A stretch of DNA of 64,000 bases, from NCBI RefSeq assembly GCF_021311115.1, contig NZ_JAJTNP010000002.1:248001-312000 (forward strand), read 5' to 3'. Under the pieces are notes generated by a model, which was not told the origin of the DNA, made no database searches, and saw nothing but the letters and a program-made list of their open reading frames with translations. The stretch is from Chryseobacterium gwangjuense. GTDB lineage: Bacteria > Bacteroidota > Bacteroidia > Flavobacteriales > Weeksellaceae. Shown piece after piece: positions 58,776 through 64,000 of this stretch. Each line of letters starts with the position of its first letter. Position 1 is the stretch's first letter. Both the position numbers and the translations under genes were made by a program.

Positions 58776-60808
58776 TATTTCAAAATCTGATATACTATCA
58801 TCGACACAAAGTATGCCAAACCGGTCATCATCGCTACCTGTAAGCCAGTCCATTTCCAGCTTTTGGTTTCTCTGAAGACTACTGCAAGTGTAGAAACACA
58901 CTGCATTGCAAATGCATAAAATAAAAGGACCGAAACTCCCGTCGCAAAACTGAAAACTTTTTCGCCATTGGGTTTTACATCTCTTCTCATTTTATCGATT
59001 ACTTTCACTTCCGGAGCATCATCTTCAAGGCTGTATAATGTTGACATTGTTCCTACGAAAACTTCTCTCGCAACGAAGCTTGTCAGAATCCCTACTCCCA
59101 TTTTCCAATCATAACCAAGAGGAGCAATAATAGGTTCTATTCCTTTCCCCATTTTTGCCAGATAAGAATGATCTAAATGAACATTTGTTGCAACAAATTG
59201 ATCCGGTTTTTGTTTAGGTCCAAAGTAGCTCAGGAACCAAATGATGATACTTACAATGAAAATAATTTTCCCAGCCCCTGTAATGAAGTCCCAAACTTTC
59301 CCTAAAACCATCTTGAAATCGTATCCGAAAAGAGGTTTTTTGTAAGTTGGCAAATCCATTACCAGATATGTTTTTCCTTTATTTTTAATAAATCTTTTAA
59401 GGATTGATGCAGAAAACAGCGCTACTAAAAAGCCTAGCAAATACATTCCCATCAACACCAAAGCTTTGTATTTTATTCCTAGAAATGTTTCATCTGAAAT
59501 GATTAATCCGATAATGATACTATACACGGGAAGTCTTGCAGAACACGTCATAAAAGGTGTTACCAAAATAGTAAGCAACCTTTCTTTTACATTTTCAATA
59601 TTTCTTGTCGAAATCACGGCTGGAATTGCACAGGCTGTTCCTGAAACCAAAGGCACAATACTTTTTCCGTTTAGTCCGAAAGGACGCAAAATTCTGTCCA
59701 TCAGGAAAACCACTCTTGCCATATACCCCGAATCCTCCAACAAATAAAGAAAATATAATAAAATCCCGATCTGTGGTGCGAAAACTACAATTCCTCCGAT
59801 TCCCGGAATGATTCCGTTTGAAATCAATGAATTGATCGGTCCTTCCGGTAAATGCTCAGATGTGAAAGCCGTTAACCATGAGAACAAATCATCAATCCAA
59901 TTCATAGGATATTCCGCCAGAAAGAAAACGCTTTGGAAAATAACTAATAAAATGGCCAGGAAAACAACATATCCCCAGAATTTGTGTACTAAAACCTTGT
60001 CTAATCTTTCTGTTAAAAGTTCTTTGAATTGTGGTTTTTTAGAAATTACATCAGATAAAATCTTATCAACGTTCTGATATCTTCTTACCGTTTCCTGAAC
60101 CTGCAATCTTTTCGGAACCAAACTTTTAGATTCCGGTTCGTTCATCAGTTCCATTACGGATTCTATTTTACCCAAATCTGTCCCTAAAGAAAGGCTCATC
60201 CAGGCTTTATATTCATTATTAAACCCTTTATGGGTAACAATTTTATTAATAAAATCTTTATGTTCACCAGGAATTTCAAATGAAGTCGTATTTCTTTTTA
60301 CAAACTGATTATTAAGAACCGCTTCTTTAATTTCATCGATTCCAATATTTTCTTTAGCATTAGTCTGAATAATTTTAATGCCTACAGCTTCTGAAAATTT
60401 CTGAATATCGATAGTAATTCCTCTTCTTTCCGCCTGATCGATTTGGTTCACTACCAAAATCATCGGAATTCCCAAATCCTGAATTTGTTGAAATAAAAGT
60501 AATCCTCTTTTTAAACTTAAGGCTTCGAGAATATACACAACTCCAGCATAGTTTTTCTGCTCGTCAATTAGAAATTTGGAAAAAATAGCTTCATCTTCCG
60601 AACTTGGATATACACTGTAAGAACCCGGCAAATCGATCACTTCAACTTCCTCATTCTTAAAAGTATAATTTCCTGAATGGCTTGCAACAGTAACCCCTGC
60701 ATAATTGCCGGTTTTCTGCTTCTTATTACAAAGAGCATTGAAAACCGTTGACTTCCCTACATTCGGATTTCCAACTAAAAGTATCTGTTTTTTTTGAGTA
60801 TCCTGCAT
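58775..60808 (-). CDS. feoB: Ferrous iron transporter FeoB
   Basis: FeoB imports Fe(II) across the inner membrane. The 677-residue protein has an N-terminal G-protein domain (G1 GNPNVGKST about 13-21, G3 DLPGSYS about 59-65, G4 NQID about 121-124), a guanine dissociation inhibitor-like helical segment, and a membrane domain with two Gate motifs (VSGTACAIPAVISTR, about 390-404, containing the conserved Cys, and GVGILTSFVAREVFVGT, about 560-576). Complete and in the usual order after feoA. Confidence 0.96.
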   Translation of the reverse strand: MQDTQKKQILLVGNPNVGKSTVFNALCNKKQKTGNYAGVTVASHSGNYTFKNEEVEVIDLPGSYSVYPSSEDEAIFSKFLIDEQKNYAGVVYILEALSLKRGLLLFQQIQDLGIPMILVVNQIDQAERRGITIDIQKFSEAVGIKIIQTNAKENIGIDEIKEAVLNNQFVKRNTTSFEIPGEHKDFINKIVTHKGFNNEYKAWMSLSLGTDLGKIESVMELMNEPESKSLVPKRLQVQETVRRYQNVDKILSDVISKKPQFKELLTERLDKVLVHKFWGYVVFLAILLVIFQSVFFLAEYPMNWIDDLFSWLTAFTSEHLPEGPINSLISNGIIPGIGGIVVFAPQIGILLYFLYLLEDSGYMARVVFLMDRILRPFGLNGKSIVPLVSGTACAIPAVISTRNIENVKERLLTILVTPFMTCSARLPVYSIIIGLIISDETFLGIKYKALVLMGMYLLGFLVALFSASILKRFIKNKGKTYLVMDLPTYKKPLFGYDFKMVLGKVWDFITGAGKIIFIVSIIIWFLSYFGPKQKPDQFVATNVHLDHSYLAKMGKGIEPIIAPLGYDWKMGVGILTSFVAREVFVGTMSTLYSLEDDAPEVKVIDKMRRDVKPNGEKVFSFATGVSVLLFYAFAMQCVSTLAVVFRETKSWKWTGLQVAMMTGLAYFVSMIVYQILK

Positions 60809-61068
60809 TAATTCAATTCTTCAACAATGATATAATCTCCTTCTTCCTCACGAAGAGCAATACGGCTTTTTTCATCCCCAAATTCTACATACATCGGTCC
60901 TTTGAAAGGAGCCTGATACAAAATCCTGAACGAGGTTTCCGGAAGAAGCCCCATTTCAATGATTTTATTGGGCATTTTCAGATGGTCATTATCATATCCA
61001 ATTATCTTTCCCATTTTGTTTTTGGGAAAGTTGCTCATTTTATGCAAATCCGTCTGTTTCAAAGCCAA
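60808..61068 (-). CDS. feoA: FeoA family protein
   Basis: A small SH3-like protein that supports FeoB. The 86-residue reading has GKIIGYDNDHLKMPNKIIEMGLLPETSF, the FeoA core, and ends EEGDYIIVEEL. The start is uncertain: the long form uses TTG at 61068, the short form ATG at 61038 (76 residues). A perfect -7 box, TATATTTG on the minus strand (complement of 61082-61089), fits either. The stop overlaps the feoB start by one base. Confidence 0.88.
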   Translation of the reverse strand: MALKQTDLHKMSNFPKNKMGKIIGYDNDHLKMPNKIIEMGLLPETSFRILYQAPFKGPMYVEFGDEKSRIALREEEGDYIIVEELN

Positions 61069-61128
61069 TTTTTTGTGATTGCAAATATACGTTATTTAAA
61101 TTTAATCTAAATAACCTGTTGCTATGAA

Positions 61129-61166
61129 AAAAATCAACCCAAATACGATTCGCATTTGGGTTGATT
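61129..61166 (-). terminator. Intrinsic terminator after the GLPGLI gene
   Basis: A perfect 13-bp stem (61132-61144 with 61154-61166) followed by a run of Ts on the minus strand. Confidence 0.9.
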
Positions 61167-61202
61167 CACAATATAATTTAGTTGATATGAAGCTTGTTTA
61201 GT

Positions 61203-62132
61203 TTAGTTTTCTTTTCCTACTTTTTCTACTTTTCCTACATTTAGTTTTTCGTAAGGAGGTTCAATCGGGTTGTCGTTGGCATTATAAAAGTCTTTGTACA
61301 TTTTTTCCTGCTTTTTCATCATATCACCAATAGTACCATCCATTCCCGGAATTGTTTTAGACATAATTTCCTGCGTCATCATTGGTCTTGCCGTAGCAAA
61401 AGGATCCTTTTTGAAATCACTGAACGTCTTTTCAAACTTTTCTCTTGACATTTCAGTTACTTTTAAACCTAAATTAGAGATTTTCTCCATAAAAGTCAAC
61501 TCTTCCCAGTTCGGAACTTTTTTGTTTCCTTGTAACACCCAAGAATAATTTTTACCTTCATCTTCAATCTTCACGATTAAACCCGGAAGTCCCGAGAATT
61601 TGTACGGACCATCCTGGAAAGGCAGTTCTGAGCTGAACCAAGCTGTCCATTTTTTTCCTCCGAATTCTGTGGTTGCTTTCTGAGCATTATAAGCTCCGAT
61701 TTTTGCTTTTTCGTTGGAGATTTTCCAGTTGAACCTAGCTGTTTCGTTGTACCCTATATTCATTGGAGTAAATCCATTTGCAATTCTGTCGATATACTGC
61801 ATTTTCATATCGGGATATGTTTTCACGATTTTCTCAGAAAATTTAGGCATTTTGAAAGACTTGGATAAATCTTTATAAACTCCTGCTTTCTGCATCGCTT
61901 CCATCTGAATTTTAAGAATAGAATCTTGCCCGATTGCCGTAAAGTCTCTATAAACAGATTTGTCTTTAACAATATCCAAAGCCATGATTACTTTTTCAAT
62001 TTTTGCAGAATCTTTTTTGGGCTTAAAAGTCAGTTCATAAAAAAATCGGTTTGCCGTTTCTTTCGAATCATTATTCTGAGCACTTACGAAAGCAAAAAGG
62101 GCAATAAAGAATATTGAAAATAGTTTTTTCAT
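61203..62132 (-). CDS. GLPGLI family protein
   Basis: A 309-residue exported protein of the Bacteroidetes GLPGLI family. It has a signal peptide (MKKLFSIFFIALFAFVSAQ), a beta-rich body and the name-giving motif in FSGLPGLIVKIEDEGKNYSW (about 178-197). Function of the family is unknown; members are often found next to outer-membrane receptor genes, and here a beta-barrel gene lies 0.7 kb away. Confidence 0.92.
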   Translation of the reverse strand: MKKLFSIFFIALFAFVSAQNNDSKETANRFFYELTFKPKKDSAKIEKVIMALDIVKDKSVYRDFTAIGQDSILKIQMEAMQKAGVYKDLSKSFKMPKFSEKIVKTYPDMKMQYIDRIANGFTPMNIGYNETARFNWKISNEKAKIGAYNAQKATTEFGGKKWTAWFSSELPFQDGPYKFSGLPGLIVKIEDEGKNYSWVLQGNKKVPNWEELTFMEKISNLGLKVTEMSREKFEKTFSDFKKDPFATARPMMTQEIMSKTIPGMDGTIGDMMKKQEKMYKDFYNANDNPIEPPYEKLNVGKVEKVGKEN

Positions 62133-62252
62133 TTTTTCGAATGTTTATATAATTAGTTAGTAGTTTCTAACTTTTGTTACAATTTTTTTGAATTTTATTT
62201 TTCGTTGATAAAATTTATGATTTCGTTAAAACAGTTTCTTAGGTAAAACATT

Positions 62253-62260
62253 TAACTTTA
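62253..62260 (+). promoter_or_regulatory. -7-like element of the DinB-family gene
   Basis: TAACTTTA differs from TAnnTTTG only in the last base and lies 22 bases before the ATG at 62283. Confidence 0.4.
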
Positions 62261-62282
62261 ACCTACTAAAAAACAAAACGAT

Positions 62283-62780
62283 ATGGATACTTTATCACAG
62301 TTAAAAAATGAACTCCAGGAAGAATATCAGACGACCAGAAAGTTTTTTGAAATTTATCCTGAGACAAAAAATGATTTTGCTCCTCATGAAAAAAGCATGA
62401 AAATGATGCCTCTTGCCACTCATATTGCAGAAGTTTTTGAATGGCCGAATACGATGCTCAAAACCTCAGATCTGGACTTTGCCAATAATGATTATCAGCC
62501 AAAAAAATTTACAACAAAAGAAGACCTGCTAAAAGCGTTGGATGAAAATTATAAATTGGGGGTTGATGCTTTAGAAAATGCTAAAGAAGAAAACCTCAAT
62601 GAAATGTGGGCCTTGAAACATAATGGTCATGAATTGGCAAAATGGACCAAATACGGATCTATTCGTCACAGTCTGAATCAAATTACCCATCATAGAGCAC
62701 AGCTTGGTGTCTATTACAGACTGAATGATATTTCTCTTCCGGGAAGTTATGGCCCTTCAGCTGATGACCAAAGCTTTTAA
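62283..62780 (+). CDS. DinB family protein
   Basis: A 165-residue four-helix DinB/YfiT-like protein. The metal-ligand histidines typical of the fold are visible: H48 region (MMPLATHIAEV) and the pair in GSIRHSLNQITHHRAQLGVY (about 126-145). DinB-fold proteins include thiol S-transferases; most are uncharacterised. It is a single gene between its promoter and a bidirectional terminator. Confidence 0.9.
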   Translation: MDTLSQLKNELQEEYQTTRKFFEIYPETKNDFAPHEKSMKMMPLATHIAEVFEWPNTMLKTSDLDFANNDYQPKKFTTKEDLLKALDENYKLGVDALENAKEENLNEMWALKHNGHELAKWTKYGSIRHSLNQITHHRAQLGVYYRLNDISLPGSYGPSADDQSF

Positions 62781-62803
62781 TAGCTTTCTAAATATATCTC
62801 AAA

Positions 62804-62837
62804 CAAAAAACCAATCTCATTGAGATTGGTTTTTTGT
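62804..62837. terminator. Bidirectional terminator
   Basis: A long near-perfect palindrome (ACCAATCTCA / TGAGATTGGT with flanking A6 and T6) between the convergent DinB and beta-barrel genes. Confidence 0.92.
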
Positions 62838-62844
62838 TTTGTTT

Positions 62845-64000
62845 TTACTTAAAGTTGAATTTTACGGTGAACATGACTTGGCTTGGGCGAAGTTGTATTC
62901 TTGTAAAAGAAGTACCTTGAGAATTAATTTCATAATTTTCGAATACTTTTTTATTGGCAATATTCATCCATTTCAATTCAAAATCTATATTCTTTTTAGA
63001 CCATGTAAACTGATATGAAAGATCATAGAATCCATTATGGTATTTTTGATTCGTTGCTTCTACATTTGAATTTACCTGATCCCAGTTGAATCCAATGGTG
63101 TGGTTTTCGATCGGATAAAAGAATACTCCTAAATTATGTTTGAATCCTGTAGTTTTAGCATCTGTATTAACTTTGCCCACACTAGTTTGATTCGTTCTTG
63201 TAAAGCTTGCATTATAATCCATACTCATCCAGCTAAAGTAAGTATTATTGAATTTCACACCAAGTGACTGGCTATTGTTATCATTGGTATAAGACTTATT
63301 GTCAAGATAAGAATCCGATTTTGATGTGCTATTGCTATAGCTTAAAGAAGCGTTTGTTTTAAATTTCGGGAAATACTTCCCTACTTCTGCACTGTATGCG
63401 TTAGTCAATACATTATTATCCTGTACTAAATAACTCATTGCTGTATAACCATTTACGATTGTCGGATTAGCAATCAAATTTCTTTTAGCATCTGAGTATC
63501 TGTAATTGATATTAAAGAATAAATTATTCAGTGGGTTTCTATATTCTAATCTTGTTCCTGCTGATTTGTTATTATTCTGTGGAATTGGGTTTTTAGGATC
63601 CATAACATTAATTCCCGATGGTGAAGTCATTAAGAATCCTGAATAAGCGGTATTGATTTCACCAAAGTTATTATTAATATTGGCGTTTACCGAAGCTTTC
63701 CAGAAAGAAGCAAAAGTATATTGCGCAAAAACACTTGGTTCAAAAGTAACCTTGTTTAATTCTCTTGAAACTAATCTTAAAGGGTCTTCTGCTTTAATAT
63801 TATTAGAATTTACAGGAAAGTTAGCATATAACATCCAAGAATCGTTCTTATAATTTACTCCCAGACTTCCGTAAGGAGTTGCTGTTGTATAGCTAAGGTC
63901 GTTGCTATATTGTGTAAGCGCCGGTGCTGGGGTTACATCCGCTCTAATATTAAATAAATCTGAAACTAAATCTGTTGATTTAAAATTAAATCCGACCTCT
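62845..64000 (-). CDS. Outer-membrane beta-barrel protein, C-terminal part
   Basis: The frame is open from the right edge of the window to the stop at 62845, about 385 codons; an internal Met at 63834 is not a start. The sequence is a series of amphipathic strands with alternating aromatic residues (FNINYRYSDAKRN, TYFSWMSMDYNASFTR) and ends VMFTVKFNFK, a classic outer-membrane C-terminal strand. It fits the TonB-receptor-like outer membrane beta-barrel family (OMP_b-brl_3). The plug domain and signal peptide are off the edge. Confidence 0.85.
   Translation of the reverse strand, partial: EVGFNFKSTDLVSDLFNIRADVTPAPALTQYSNDLSYTTATPYGSLGVNYKNDSWMLYANFPVNSNNIKAEDPLRLVSRELNKVTFEPSVFAQYTFASFWKASVNANINNNFGEINTAYSGFLMTSPSGINVMDPKNPIPQNNNKSAGTRLEYRNPLNNLFFNINYRYSDAKRNLIANPTIVNGYTAMSYLVQDNNVLTNAYSAEVGKYFPKFKTNASLSYSNSTSKSDSYLDNKSYTNDNNSQSLGVKFNNTYFSWMSMDYNASFTRTNQTSVGKVNTDAKTTGFKHNLGVFFYPIENHTIGFNWDQVNSNVEATNQKYHNGFYDLSYQFTWSKKNIDFELKWMNIANKKVFENYEINSQGTSFTRIQLRPSQVMFTVKFNFK

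Overview
The window is a low-GC chromosome segment from a Flavobacteriia bacterium and looks most like Chryseobacterium or a close relative (Weeksellaceae). This rests on gene content (GLPGLI protein, DUF3127 protein, Bacteroidetes-type FtsL, long-tailed FtsZ, GH3-family enzyme), on promoters of the flavobacterial type (TAnnTTTG at -7, TTG at -33), on the near absence of Shine-Dalgarno sequences, and on protein sequence style. The genus is inferred, not proven.

Layout. 1-5.5 kb: end of a ROK-family gene, msrA, then a signalling locus (a membrane protein of unknown function, a tiny secreted protein, a TPR lipoprotein histidine kinase and its response regulator) bracketed by two copies of the palindrome TTACGG-N4-CCGTAA. 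5.6-7.5 kb (minus): ElaA-like acetyltransferase, engB, alpha/beta hydrolase. 7.7-24.9 kb (plus): a complete division/cell-wall (dcw) cluster, mraZ-rsmH-ftsL-ftsI-murE-mraY-murD-ftsW-murG-[YbjN-like]-murC-ftsQ-ftsA-ftsZ-yqeY, headed by an MraZ box and a promoter that probably gives a leaderless mraZ transcript. 25.5-27.5 kb: bacilliredoxin and a GH3-family enzyme.

27.6-32.2 kb (minus) is the most unusual accessory region. Four predicted secreted proteins alternate with five very short two-helix membrane proteins, three of them below 60 residues. Two of the secreted proteins end in glycine-zipper segments with terminal Cys and one ends in a Cys-rich tail. The arrangement looks like tandem secreted-peptide/immunity modules. 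Upstream lie four ~104-bp tandem repeats, each with two hairpins whose loop is TTACGG.

32.5-46.1 kb: a TPR/AraC-type membrane regulator, two lipoproteins, a pair of paralogous membrane-anchored EEP phosphohydrolases, rhomboid protease, mutL with a degenerate C-terminal motif, a DUF1275 protein, a Usp-like protein, a PhoR/OmpR-type two-component system, two GNAT-region genes and a MocR regulator. 46.4-52.7 kb: a two-gene unit encoding a 1292-residue protein of an uncharacterised family and a 750-residue protein that joins a phage-lambda-R-type lysozyme domain to an M15/LAS-type metallopeptidase domain, neither with a signal peptide. Three tRNA genes (Leu-UAA, Gly-GCC, Leu-UAG) follow on the minus strand.

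53.2-64 kb: DUF3127 protein, aat, EamA transporter, TPR protein, glmM, the feoA-feoB-Cys-rich Feo operon, a GLPGLI protein, DinB-like protein and the 3' part of an outer-membrane beta-barrel gene that runs off the right edge. The ends of transcription units are mostly marked by clear intrinsic terminators.
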